Below are positions 51,486 to 63,226 of a DNA stretch of 64,000 nucleotides, in pieces (position 1 is the stretch's first letter; the number at the start of each line of letters is the position of its first letter). Source of the stretch: Amoeboaphelidium occidentale (lineage: Eukaryota; Aphelidiomycota; Aphelidea); assembly GCA_023515795.1 (NCBI GenBank), contig JALGPX010000014.1, forward strand, positions 302,413 to 366,412, written 5' to 3'. Both the position numbers and the translations under genes were made by a program. The notes under the pieces were generated by a model. The model searched no databases and was not told where the DNA came from. It was given only the letters and a program-made list of their open reading frames with translations.

Positions 51486-52892
51486 ATGACAGATGATCAT
51501 ACAAGACATGAGAGATCTGCGAGTGATCATGTACAGGGCAGAGTGAAAACCATTCATAATAAGCGAGTATCAAGGTTTACTTTGCATCGGATGTCTTCAA
51601 GTCAACTGTATGACGATTTTGATCTGGCTTTTCCAAGTGCCTGGTTGGAAGAAGAATCCAAGCCACTGCCTGAGGAGGATGTTTCGCAATCCGGGTCAAT
51701 ATCAAAGATCGTGGTACTTATAAATATTTTCCTGTATGCTGTTGCCGTATACCTGTGGAACCCTTTGATGAGCAATCACATTGCTGAATTGGGAGGAACT
51801 TCTGTAGATTATGGATACGTTTCAGGATTTTCTTCGTTGATGCAAATGATCGGTGCTGTGTACATAGGGTCTTTAATCGATATGAAGGGCTCATTTCTGC
51901 CTCTGGTTGTTGCATTTGTATCATTGATCATTGGACAATTCACTTGCTACTTGGCACCAAACACTCTTCTACTTGGCCTGACTAGAATATTTGTGCTGTT
52001 TCAACAAACTATGCTTGCTTCACGAGCATGGATATCTGCACAATCTGATGATACAGCTCGTGATATGGGTCTAGTCTCATTAGTTTATGGTGCCGGAACA
52101 ATGGTTGGACCTGCATTATCAAATTTGATCGTGAAAGAGACCGGAAGTGTTCGTGGTACTGCCTTGGCTTCCGCTTTAGTATCTGCTATATCTCTGATTC
52201 TTCATTTACTCTTGGTATCAAATGCTCAACCTAAACCTCAAGAGAAGACTAAACGGAGGAAAAGTTTTATGGATGATGCTTCCAAGACATGGTTAAGTTT
52301 GATTACTTACGCAAATCTTTTGAAAAATAACAAACACCTACAAAACACATTTATCGTTAAGATGCTAACTTCCTTCGCAATGTCTTTATTTCATACAATT
52401 TTGTCGTTACTTCTCGTGGAAGTTTATCAAGTTCCGCCGACTCAATCCGGGTTTATTTACTCACTTATCGGAGTTACTATTGTTATTGCACAAGGCGCCT
52501 TCCAAGTATGGCTATATCGGTGTAGAAGCAAAATGTTGTTGGTTTTATCTTGCGTTGCAATGTCAGTATCGATTCTATTAATGTTCTACACAACAAAAAT
52601 CACTTCATTTCTTGCTCTGATTTGCCCCTTGTTCGCCTCTGGGACCATTATGTACTCAGTCAGTATCGGGAAACTGACCTCTGGCGTTGAGAAGAAAGAT
52701 CAAGGATCTATTCTTGGGCTTGACATGGCACTTACACAGCTCCAGAGAATTATTGCTCCTTTAGTTGCGACAAGATTAGCATCAGATTACTCGCTCCAAC
52801 ATGTTCTTGTTCTATCAGCAATTATGTGTTCTATTTCGATAATATTCTGTCTAATTGATACCGACAAGGATCATGTTAAAAAAACTGACTAA
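51486..52892 (+). CDS. Major facilitator superfamily transporter
   Basis: 468 residues, intronless. A ~75-residue cytosolic N-terminus is followed by about 11-12 hydrophobic helices split by a basic central loop (KPQEKTKRRKSFMDDASK). The loop after helix 2 (GSLIDMKGSF) stands where the MFS GxLaDrxGrr signature lies, in reduced form. The subfamily is unclear; the nearest impression is MFSD9/10- or drug:H+ antiporter-like proteins. Substrate unknown. Its TAA stop (52890-52892) overlaps the stop of the convergent PIN-like carrier. Confidence 0.8.
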   Translation: MTDDHTRHERSASDHVQGRVKTIHNKRVSRFTLHRMSSSQLYDDFDLAFPSAWLEEESKPLPEEDVSQSGSISKIVVLINIFLYAVAVYLWNPLMSNHIAELGGTSVDYGYVSGFSSLMQMIGAVYIGSLIDMKGSFLPLVVAFVSLIIGQFTCYLAPNTLLLGLTRIFVLFQQTMLASRAWISAQSDDTARDMGLVSLVYGAGTMVGPALSNLIVKETGSVRGTALASALVSAISLILHLLLVSNAQPKPQEKTKRRKSFMDDASKTWLSLITYANLLKNNKHLQNTFIVKMLTSFAMSLFHTILSLLLVEVYQVPPTQSGFIYSLIGVTIVIAQGAFQVWLYRCRSKMLLVLSCVAMSVSILLMFYTTKITSFLALICPLFASGTIMYSVSIGKLTSGVEKKDQGSILGLDMALTQLQRIIAPLVATRLASDYSLQHVLVLSAIMCSISIIFCLIDTDKDHVKKTD

Positions 52893-54143
52893 GACATCAG
52901 CAAGTAGTAAATTCCAGTGAGCCATCCGCTTATTGTTATTAAACTTAAAAAGTACTGCAGAATAGACACACAAGAAACATTCCAGCCTTTACCGGATGGA
53001 TCGAGAAGTTGACTGAGAAGGATGACCATTTGAGCTGTAGGGACTAAAGACTGGAACATCAAAACGAATCGAAGCATCTTGTCTTCCATACTTATCACTG
53101 ACAACGCCTGGGTCATCATAAACTCCCAGAAAGCAATACCAATAATAGGAATAAGAATTAATCGAATAAATGAGACAGAAAGAGCTTCCATGACATTTTG
53201 CTTGGAAATACTATTTGATCCATCATAATCATCATCCTTCTTCTTCAACGAAGCTGTAAATCCTTGAATAACTCGCATAAAAGAAGCGCCAATGTTCAAA
53301 ACCCCCATTTGAACACAAGCATCACCAAGAAACTCCGTCGTTTCCAAGAGAAATCCCAACGGAGCTTCGGCTGTTCGTTCAGTTGGTGTCAAACTCGTGT
53401 CTGGCGAAATAAAGATTGATCTAAACACTGGAACACCACCTAGAATTAATGCTGCAACCATTGCGATATTTGGCGGATTAAAAAGCTTCTTGGTAAAGTC
53501 CCACACAAACTCTTTAAAATTGAAAGAAGGTCTTGCTTCCACAGGCGGCTCGATTGTTACTCTGTCAGAATTCAGCTGCAAATTATCTTCAGCATGATCA
53601 AAATCCTTCTTAAGAAGTCTATAGCCTGCCGAAAATAGAAGCAGCGTGGATGGGAAGTTGAATACCGAAGTGTACGCAATACCGAGATCAATGTCCCCTT
53701 GCTTGAAAGGCGGATCATTACCCAAAGCCATAATCACCGCATTAGTGAGATCGCCCCAATTCCCAAAAGTGCACGCAACAACGTATCCATTCCAGAATGT
53801 CTTTGGTGGTTTAACGAACACTCTAAAGACCAAGCCCAGTATACCACCAAGAAAGACATAAAACAGGTTTGATAGTAGAAGATAACCAAGTGAAGAGACT
53901 TCCATAATTTCCATTGACCAGAGTGTTTTAGAGAAGAGTAGACAAGGGGACAGGATATGCACAATAATCTTCGAAATCACCCTCGAACCAGAAGTCGTTA
54001 TGATGTCAGCGTAAGCGCAATATGCACCAGCAGCTACAGAATAATGATCAGCTGTATCGGAGGCTTTAGGGCATACCCAAAACTAGAAATACTTTAATGA
54101 GAGGCCTCACAGATACCCAAATTAAATCTCCAGCTGAAATCAT
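52889..54143 (-). CDS. PIN-like/auxin-efflux-family membrane transport protein
   Basis: Exons 54077-54143 and 52889-54033 (43-nt intron); 403 residues. The true ATG lies in a short first exon (MISAGDLIWVSVRPLIKVF); the second-exon frame alone begins without an ATG. The N-terminal helices (LAAGAYCAYADIIT, then SKIIVHILSPCLLFSK) and the GNWGDLTNAVIMALG block match the membrane transport protein/auxin efflux carrier family that includes yeast ECM3 and plant PILS proteins. About ten helices in two groups of five flank a cytosolic loop (~170-200). Probably an ER or endomembrane carrier; substrate unknown. Confidence 0.88.
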
Positions 54144-54302
54144 CTTGAAGACACGAATATCACGATCGATCTGCAGCTTTTTTTAACAGGGGTCATGCAC
54201 CCAGACTTGTTACAACTAAGACAAGTAAACATTGAACGCGACAGCTATTCGTAGATTCCAAACGTCTATTTATAGTGAAACGTTTGCGTTGCATTTCTCT
54301 TC

Positions 54303-54308
54303 TATAAA
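54303..54308 (+). promoter_or_regulatory. TATAAA upstream of the LRR gene
   Basis: TATAAA begins 27 nt before the ATG at 54330. If used as a TATA box the transcript leader would be only a few bases. Confidence 0.3.
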
Positions 54309-54329
54309 TCAATATCTTGCGCTCACAAC

Positions 54330-55616
54330 ATGGAAAGTCGGTTAGAGGGAATGATCAGGGCTGATCCCATGGCCATTCAGAAGACTGTACTTAATCTCGA
54401 CGGGCTGAACTTAAGTAGTATGGGAGCACAGAGACATCATTCGGAATTCATGCTGATTGCAAGATTTTCCCATTTAAAGAGCCTCAGTATGGCATCAACA
54501 GGATGTGTTTCATTGTATGCTTTCCCGTTTCTGCCAAAATTAAGAAAGGTACACTTGATCTGTTCGTGTCTGATGAGTAGATGAACCTGGCCAACAACAA
54601 GATCACAACGACTGAACCTCTACTTAGGGCTAGATTAACACAACTATCTAGTTTGAACCTTTCAAATAATCCAATATCAGACTTTAAAGCCATAGAATCT
54701 TTGGCATACTTTCCATTGGTCAACTTGAACTTGAGTGGATGTCCTGTAACACAGATCAAGGAATACAGAGAGATGCTGTTCTCTTTGATCCCAACCCTAG
54801 AGGTTTTAGATGAAATGGATAGGTATATCGTACAATATAACGGGTAATCTGATGGTTTGTAGTCGAGGAAAGCCCGTTTCAAGTGTGTCGTTGGACTATG
54901 ATGATGATTCTGAGCTTGACGACGAAGATCAAATAGTGACATCGCCAGTTATACGCAGAGCCGGAAAGGGATTGATGTCTAAAAGCAAAGGAAAAGGAAA
55001 GAACGCTGGAAAGAAAACTATGGGAAAGTCCATGAAACGCGGCGAGACAAATGATATTGATGAAGAACAGGAAGATTACAGCGAAGCAGAGAGCATTGTA
55101 GAAGCAGAAGAAGAAGTATTAGATGCTTTAGGAAACGACGACAGCGTGTCTGGAAGCGAAGATGAAGAAGATTCAGAACCTCATGATGTAGAAGTAAGTG
55201 TTAAACCGTTTGATTCTAACCTCTAGAGCGAATACGATGAAGGAGATGATAATGAGTTTGAGCTTGAGGAGTCAAGTGAGCCAGATAATGAAGCGGTGTT
55301 ACATGAAATTTTCAGTCAGATGCAGAATGAATTCCAAGAGAGTGCATACAAGTATCAGGAACAAGTTGCAGCAGAAAATTATGCAACCTTTAATCTGAAC
55401 GATACAACAGTTGTCAATTCAGGACCTCAAGGGGACGACGACGATGATGTTTTGAGTGATAACTTTTCCTTGCACGCGCACAATAACGATGAACTATTAG
55501 CCGTGCATCAAATGAGTAACACAGCAAAACGAAAACAAGACTACGTGAATGAGGAACATGGATTCAATGGCTATTCCCCCGAGTCAGAGTACAATGATTT
55601 TAAAAGGCGAAGATAG
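54330..55616 (+). CDS. ANP32-like leucine-rich-repeat acidic protein
   Basis: Exons 54330-54548, 54581-54822, 54863-55193, 55227-55616 (introns 32, 40 and 33 nt); 393 residues. Residues ~20-150 are four to five leucine-rich repeats (LNLDGLNL, LKSLSMAST, KLRKMNLANNKI, LSSLNLSNNPI, LVNLNLSGCPV) closed by an LRR cap like ANP32 (MLFSLIPTLEVLDEMD). A basic Lys/Gly-rich patch and long Asp/Glu-rich stretches follow, ending in a basic KRRR that may be a nuclear signal. ANP32 proteins are acidic nuclear histone chaperone/PP2A-inhibitor proteins; the longer tail here is unusual. Confidence 0.78.
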
Positions 55617-55712
55617 TGATTATGTAAGTGTTACATGATAGATTCAAAGTATAATAAAAATTCGACTGTTTCCAAAGATTAAGCCGTTTTAATACGTGTT
55701 TTTACAAGTACA

Positions 55713-57143
<1,431 letters not shown>

Positions 57144-57204
57144 GTGTCGCAGAAGTTGTGTCGAATTGCTTTTTCCTTCCGGAACGATTCACGCAAAAGA
57201 TTGA

Positions 57205-58458
57205 ATGGAAACAGAAACGGCCAGAGCGCAGGTAATTCTTCGACTTCCAAAAGAAACTTTAATTTAAAAGAAACTCGTGGAAGAACAGTACGCATCTACT
57301 GATCATTCCGAGCCATTTGTATTGCACAGCTTGAAACATCGTGGATATGTTGCTAAAGTCTTGCTATCGTCGAAATTGCCTTTAAGTAAACGGTTCGTAT
57401 CGCTGGATGCTTCTCAGCCTTGGATTTGCTATTGGGCTATACATTCTTTAAACTTGCTTGGATATGATATCACGCTAGATTTTGAGTTTGCTAAGGATTC
57501 TGTGTACCAACGAGCTATTGATACACTTTCGTCATGGCAAGATCAAGATCATGGTGGGTTCAAGGGAGGCAATACTCAGATACCTCATATGGCTTCAACT
57601 TATGCTGCAGTGATGTCCCTTGTGTCGATATCTAGCGAGGAACATCCAGAAGCCCTCGATGCCATAAACAGAGAAGCTCTGTACGAATTTCTGTTAGCAA
57701 TGAAGCAAGATGATGGCAGTTTTATAATGCACAAGAATGGTGAGGTCGATATACGAGGAGTGTATTGTGCATTATCTATGGCATCCATCACGAACATTCT
57801 AACAGAAGATCTTGTTTCAAATACAGGGAAATGGTTGGGTAAATGCCAAAGTAAATGGGAGGGTGGGTTTGGCGGCTTGCCTGAAGCTGAAGCCCATGGT
57901 GGTTATACTTATTGTGGCCTTGCAGCTTTGTGTGTGCTTATAAGCTTTTATAAAAACAGAAATATTAAGGACCTGATGAAAGAATGGGACATCAACATCA
58001 AAATGTTGAAGAATTGGCTAGTTAAGCGCCAGATGGCATTAGAAGGCGGCTTTCAAGGCAGGACAAACAAACTCGTCGATGGATGTTATTCATTTTGGGT
58101 TGGTGCTTCCTTTCCTCTTATAAGATCATTCTTTAAGCTTAACGGCGACACAGATGAACCTTTTGATATGAGCACTAAGAAACTCCAAGAATACATTCTG
58201 ACGTACTCACAGGACCCTGATTATGGAGGGTTCAGTGATCGTGCCGAGAATGGAGTTGATTTCTATCACACTTGTTACTGCCTTTCAGGATTATCTTTAG
58301 CATTTGATGATGTTCTTGTGAACAAGGAGAGCCTTGAAGGACATAAATTGAACAAGGAATCTGAACTAAAAATCAAAAGATCTCATCCTTTATTTAATTG
58401 TTTGTTAGACAGATCAAACTTTGCATTACAGTACTTTAGAAAGAAGAGCGCAAAATAA
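57205..58458 (+). CDS. FNTB: Protein farnesyltransferase beta subunit
   Basis: Exons 57205-57231 and 57271-58458 (39-nt intron); 404 residues. It carries LDASQPWICYWAIHSL near the N-terminus, then the alpha-alpha barrel repeats (GGFKGGNTQIPHMASTYAAV, GGFGGLPEAEAHGGYTYCGLAAL, GGFQGRTNKLVDGCYSFW, GGFSDRAENGVDFYHTCYC). The zinc ligands are present: Asp and Cys in KLVDGCYSFW and His in DFYHTCY. It attaches a farnesyl group to CaaX cysteines of Ras-type proteins, working with the alpha subunit (not in this window). It starts 61 nt from the divergent RBBP4 ATG and ends 2 nt from the convergent RFC stop. Confidence 0.93.
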
Positions 58459-58460
58459 AA

Positions 58461-59531
58461 TTAGTAGTTTCTTTTCTTCATTGCGTGCTCTCTGTACACA
58501 GCCATGACACGAATAGCGTATGCTTCCAAATGATAGATCGCTTTACTGCCCAACTTCAAACGGTGTTCATAAATAGCAGCTTGTTTTACAATTTCAGGAA
58601 CAAGCTCCTTATCAACTCTCTTTAAAAAGCACATGGTCATGTATTCAAGAATTGTTTCAGGAGGAATGCAATGAGTGATAAGTTCATACAACTTGGAACG
58701 AACCAATAAAATACGTTCCTGCGATTGTTCACCCAACACCAAAGCAGCAACTTGTTCAACAAATTCTTCCCAGTCAGTAACATTAACTGGAGCTTTTTCG
58801 TCAAATCTTCCACCAGATTGAACATTAGTAGCCTCCAACATCAATAAGGCCTGTCTCATGTTACCCTTGCAGTGTGCATGAACTTTAGTCAAGTAACCTT
58901 CAGACGGAACTTCAAACTTCTCTTTTGATGCAATACGACTAACAACCAAAGAAAGATCATTAACAGAAGCCACAGGAACACGAACAGTGAAGCAACGTGA
59001 GCGAATCGGTGCCATGATGCGACTAATCTCATCTGCAATCATTATGATTCTCAGATTGCCCATATACTTTTCCATGGTCCTACGCAGTGCCTGTTGGGCA
59101 TCTCTACTGAGATTGTGGGCTTCATGAATTACAATGACTTTAAAGTGCTTTCCTTGGCCACGAGTAACATCCATCGCTTGTGTCTGAGCCATTTCCTTCA
59201 CTAGAGTCTGCACAATAATTCTGTCATAGGAACCAACATCGCTAGGATTCAGCTCCAAGTGAACAGGAGACGAAATCAAATGAAGAGTGAACTTTGTACC
59301 GGAAGGCGTCTCGAACTCACGAGCGGTAATGGTGAGCTTGTCTGCTGTTGGCCCAAACATTTCCGACATTAGCGCACGGACTCTAGTCTTCCTTCCGGAG
59401 CCAGACATGCCGTAAACCAGTAAATGCGGAAGATCATCCTGCTTAGCCAACTGCTCAAATCTTTTGTTTAAGTCCTTATGGAAACTTAAATCCTCCAAAT
59501 GTTTTGGTGAATGTTTGTCGACCCAAAGCAT
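58461..59531 (-). CDS. RFC3: Replication factor C subunit 3 type (yeast Rfc5)
   Basis: 356 residues from ATG 59531 (five codons upstream lack ATG). It begins LWVDKHSPKHLEDL as in this subunit. The P-loop is GMSGSGRKT, with Arg in place of the first Lys of GKKT. The Walker-B region is IHEAHNLSRDAQQALRRTMEKY, followed by the SRC motif (IRSRCFTVRVP). The C-terminal collar helices are present. RFC loads PCNA onto primer-template junctions; this subunit is the least active ATPase. Identification with human RFC3/yeast Rfc5 rests on N-terminus and the ALRRTMEKY block. Confidence 0.93.
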   Translation of the reverse strand: MLWVDKHSPKHLEDLSFHKDLNKRFEQLAKQDDLPHLLVYGMSGSGRKTRVRALMSEMFGPTADKLTITAREFETPSGTKFTLHLISSPVHLELNPSDVGSYDRIIVQTLVKEMAQTQAMDVTRGQGKHFKVIVIHEAHNLSRDAQQALRRTMEKYMGNLRIIMIADEISRIMAPIRSRCFTVRVPVASVNDLSLVVSRIASKEKFEVPSEGYLTKVHAHCKGNMRQALLMLEATNVQSGGRFDEKAPVNVTDWEEFVEQVAALVLGEQSQERILLVRSKLYELITHCIPPETILEYMTMCFLKRVDKELVPEIVKQAAIYEHRLKLGSKAIYHLEAYAIRVMAVYREHAMKKRNY

Positions 59532-59569
59532 CTTATTATTAAACAAAAGAATACAAAGCGCATGAACCT

Positions 59570-60493
59570 TTATTGTCCTTCTTCGTTACTCTTCTTCATT
59601 TCCGATAATGATCCTGTCTGATCTAAAGGTGCACCAATAAAGACCAACTTACTTAGCGCAGTTGTGTCAGATCCAGACTGATTATCCTCAATAAAGATTA
59701 CCATACTGGAGACATTCTGGAATCTGACAAAACGCAACTCATTCGTAACCTTCTCTTCAAAATCAGCTGGGGTCAGGACCAAAGTCTGCGTAGGCTCAAT
59801 TGAACCAACTTCATCAAAGCCCAAATGTGAGCGATTAACAAAGATCTTGACTGTCTTTGGCCCATTATCAGCAGGCGCAACAAATTTCAAAGAGTGAATC
59901 TTCACAAACTGATGAAAGTTAATGGAAATTATCAGCTGTTCATCGCAGTCAGACTCCACATTCGTTTTGTTCTTGAGGTCGAATATCGAGTTGATCTTTG
60001 CGTTCGATTTCAAGTTCAAGCACTCCAACTGCTTAGGATCAATAGACGCATTAAGTTCATGAAAGCCAACTAAGCCATACGCAGACGGAACACCACCAGA
60101 AGCAGCTGCTGCAGCAGCGTTTCCGCCTTCAGAGTGCAATTTAACATAATCCTCTAGCTTTTTCTTATCAGCACCAGAGAACTCTGCAATCTTCTTGCCC
60201 TGCTTGTAAAACTGAAATGTTGGCATGGCTTTTACGCCGGCAACCTGTGCGACCTGCTGAAGTTCATCCACATCGACTTTCAGAAAGTTCACTGAAGGGT
60301 ATTCATTAGAAAGCTTTTCGAAAACAGGGCCAATAACTTTACATGGGCCACACCATCTGCTCAAGTTAGACTTTAAACCTCTTTAAATAATTAAAAGTTA
60401 CGCTGCAGTGAAGTCTACAACTACAAGCTTCTGTCCTGAAGGGGACAAATACTTTAAAAATTCATCGGGAGATTTGATGTGAACGGAAGGCAT
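59570..60493 (-). CDS. TXNL1: Thioredoxin-like protein 1 (thioredoxin plus PITH domain)
   Basis: Exons 60402-60493 and 59570-60356 (45-nt intron); 292 residues (human TXNL1 289). The thioredoxin domain has the active site WCGPC and [15 protein letters not shown]. After a ~15-residue Ala/Gly linker the PITH domain (~125-285) contains [50 protein letters not shown] and [17 protein letters not shown]1 associates with the 26S proteasome through the PITH domain and has reductase activity. Choosing the acceptor just before TGG gives the canonical AAWCGPCK. Confidence 0.94.
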
Positions 60494-60687
60494 GGCTGAT
60501 GAACGTTGTAAGGAAAAATAACTATGGAAAAATTGCAGAACACTTTAAACTTTAATTAAATGCAGTTGCTCTTCAGTTGCAGCCGTGGCGAAGGATTACG
60601 GTAATGCCCCGCGTGTTTTGACGCTGAAACGTTATCTGAAGCGGCCACATGATGACGTAAAACAAGTTGCCACTTTAACACTTCATT

Positions 60688-62817
60688 ATGAAATCATTCC
60701 GATTGGCCCTGTGGGCTGCGCTCTCTGCCTCCGTTGCATTTAGTATCTCTGATAACTGCACGGCTGATATCCAATCCCTCTTGGCGAAGCAGACGTTGCT
60801 TACTCAAGCGATCGACTCTTTTGGTAAGCCTGTTGGTGCTTTTCGTGGTTCCTTCTCTTCTCTTGGAGACTACGTTGAGTGCACAGAGTTAATTGATGCA
60901 GATCTCGAGAATCCTTTATCATTCCGATATGCTTTGGTTGAAGGTGCATTGATTCTGCAAGCTGGAAATGCTCCAATTCCTCCTTTGGCTTCATCGCTTG
61001 GTGTTTGTTTTCCTTCTCAGTGTGATAAGGATGATATCACGGAAGGAATGGGTCTGATTTTTGAGTTCTTGAAGAGTAAATTGGGTGGTGGCGGTGGTGG
61101 TCCTCCTGGTCTTGACGGTGTTTCACAGTTAGCTGGACAATCATCATCATTTTTCAGGACTGTAGCAAATACCGCGTACTCGGCGCTATTTGACGAGAGT
61201 GCACCTGAGCAGCCTGGCCTTAATGTTGCGTATATTGTTAATAGTGTTAATTTTGCGTATGAAGCAGATTGGGATACTCCATCGATCGTTGTTTTGTCTG
61301 TATTGGGAGGATTAACGGCCATCTGTATTTTGGCTACTCTGGCTGATTATTTGATGAAACGCTTTACCGAGTCGGAACTGGATAAGGAAGCTCTTTCAAT
61401 GCTTGGTCATTCTGGTAGTGATGCCACGCTGGGTGAAAGATCACCATTGCTAACTGATCTATCTGCTTCTCGCGCCACCGATTATTCCGTTCATCCAAGA
61501 AAGAAGAATATTTTCGTGAAAATATTGCATGCATTCTCATTGTACAAGAATATTCCAATTTTGTTATCTAACAAAACACCCGCACCTGAGTTGAATATCC
61601 TTAACCTTTTGAGGTTGGTCTCAATTTGGTGGGTTGTAATGGGACACACTTTCCTTACAACGGCTTTAGAGTATGCGCATGTCGACTTGTTGAATGTATT
61701 CAGTGTTACCAAAGATTCATCTGTAATGATATTTTTAAATGCATTCTTTTCTGTTGAGACATTCTTCTACTTGAGTGCTTTCTTGGTCTCCTATATTGCA
61801 TTCAACACCGAGAATTTCCTCAAGAAGTTTAACTACTTGAAGTATGCATTGTTTCGTTATTTGAGATTGACTCCGTCTTATGCATTGACTTTATTCTTTT
61901 GGACTTATGTTTTCAAGAATCTTGGTGAAGGTCCTGTTTGGTTCAGGAAAGTTCAGAATATTAAGGAATCCTGTAGTAATTATTGGTGGACAAACATGCT
62001 TTACATTAATAATATTTACATGGATAAGATTGAGTCGGTTTGCATGCCATGGTCTTGGTACTTGAGCGTTGATTATCAGTTGTGGTTAGCATTGCCATTG
62101 TTCTTGCTCCCATTGTTTTACCTTTCGCACAGAAAATGGATCGGATACTTGTGGTTGGGTGCTGGAACCATTGGTGGTCTAATTTCTGTAATCGTCTCCA
62201 ATTACGTTGAAGAAATTCCTGCTACGTTTACAGGTCAAGGCGATGGCTCTATGCGTTGGATGACCTTGTTCTACTTTAGGCCTTACAGTCATTTGTCTGT
62301 TTCATTGCTTGCAGTCTTTGCTGCTGCTTGCGCCTCAAGTTTGAGAGCAAGAAATTACAAGATCAATTATGTTTTAATTGCATTGAGTCAAGCGTTGGGA
62401 GCTGTTTTAATGATAATCACCGTGTACTATCCTTATGATGAAGTCAAGAATCCTGGAACATGGACCAACTTGAGAAATGCAATGTTCAATGGCTTCTCAA
62501 AGATCTTATGGTCTCTTGGGTTATCATTCTTCATCTTGCCATCAATTATTAACCCACAAAGAACAAGATTATTGACAACTTTTAGCGCTTGGTCTGGATG
62601 GAAAGTTGCTGCAAAATTAACTTACTCGGTTTACTTGGTACATTACATGCTCAACTACGTTTTCTTTGCTTCTAGATTGAGAGAGGAAGCTTACAAACCT
62701 GCCACTTTTGTGTTTAACTTTGGTGGCGTCTTATGGTGGTCATACTTGGCAGCTGTTCTGATGTTCCTGTTCATTGAAGCACCCTTCGGAAACTTGCTGA
62801 AACTCTTGAAGAAATAA
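60688..62817 (+). CDS. NRF-6-like acyltransferase-3 family membrane protein (catalytic motif intact)
   Basis: 709 residues, intronless, starting with a signal peptide (LALWAALSASVAFS). The N-terminal NRF domain has DSFGKPVGAFRGSFSSLGDYVEC and SLGVCFPSQCD; a Gly-run (GGGGGG) lies near 137. A TM near 205-225 is followed by a cytosolic loop and a ~10-helix acyltransferase-3 region. The R-x10-H motif is intact: Arg309 and His320 in RLVSIWWVVMGH. Later blocks PVWFRKV, CSNYWWTNMLYINN and CMPWSWYLSVDYQL are shared with the paralogue at 24090-26219. Probably acylates a lumenal or extracellular lipid/glycan; substrate unknown. Confidence 0.9.
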   Translation: MKSFRLALWAALSASVAFSISDNCTADIQSLLAKQTLLTQAIDSFGKPVGAFRGSFSSLGDYVECTELIDADLENPLSFRYALVEGALILQAGNAPIPPLASSLGVCFPSQCDKDDITEGMGLIFEFLKSKLGGGGGGPPGLDGVSQLAGQSSSFFRTVANTAYSALFDESAPEQPGLNVAYIVNSVNFAYEADWDTPSIVVLSVLGGLTAICILATLADYLMKRFTESELDKEALSMLGHSGSDATLGERSPLLTDLSASRATDYSVHPRKKNIFVKILHAFSLYKNIPILLSNKTPAPELNILNLLRLVSIWWVVMGHTFLTTALEYAHVDLLNVFSVTKDSSVMIFLNAFFSVETFFYLSAFLVSYIAFNTENFLKKFNYLKYALFRYLRLTPSYALTLFFWTYVFKNLGEGPVWFRKVQNIKESCSNYWWTNMLYINNIYMDKIESVCMPWSWYLSVDYQLWLALPLFLLPLFYLSHRKWIGYLWLGAGTIGGLISVIVSNYVEEIPATFTGQGDGSMRWMTLFYFRPYSHLSVSLLAVFAAACASSLRARNYKINYVLIALSQALGAVLMIITVYYPYDEVKNPGTWTNLRNAMFNGFSKILWSLGLSFFILPSIINPQRTRLLTTFSAWSGWKVAAKLTYSVYLVHYMLNYVFFASRLREEAYKPATFVFNFGGVLWWSYLAAVLMFLFIEAPFGNLLKLLKK

Positions 62818-62828
62818 CTGGCCCTTCG

Positions 62829-63193
62829 CTACAGGATTAGTTCAAATAAAATCCAAATCTTACTTAGAAGAGCGTTACACGAATCGCCGATTTCTCAGCT
62901 ACGCTGGCGGAGACTGTACAAGTAAATATGCTGCCATAATCACCTGTCATTAACCTTCATTTGCATTCAAATCCAAAAATACGTGTCTGATATTTCGTGC
63001 AGCGTTGATGTCCCTCTTCCAAACAGTTAAGCAATCTAAATTTCAGACTTTAACCGCCCAAAACTTTGTCTGTTTCAACTCATGTAAACAGAATGAGCAT
63101 AACTTGCAGGGTTCAGATCGAGCTAGATATTCACCCTTTAAGAAAGCGCATTCGCACTCCAGCTCGCAGCTTGTAGACGCTTGAGGTGGAGCT
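62829..63193. repeat. Dispersed ~365-bp repeat, copy B (inverted relative to copy A at 18668-19029)
   Basis: It begins 12 nt after the acyltransferase stop and ends 33 nt before the next gene's ATG. It matches the reverse complement of 18668-19029 throughout; differences are scattered substitutions and short indels. Weaker similarity to copy A seems to extend leftwards over the acyltransferase stop codon. On the minus strand the GAAA-loop hairpin is kept with one G-C pair changed to a G-U-type pair. It may include the 3' UTR of one gene and the promoter of the next. Confidence 0.85.
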
Positions 63194-63226
63194 CTGCGCG
63201 ATCAATTGATCGATTAATTTTGAGCA

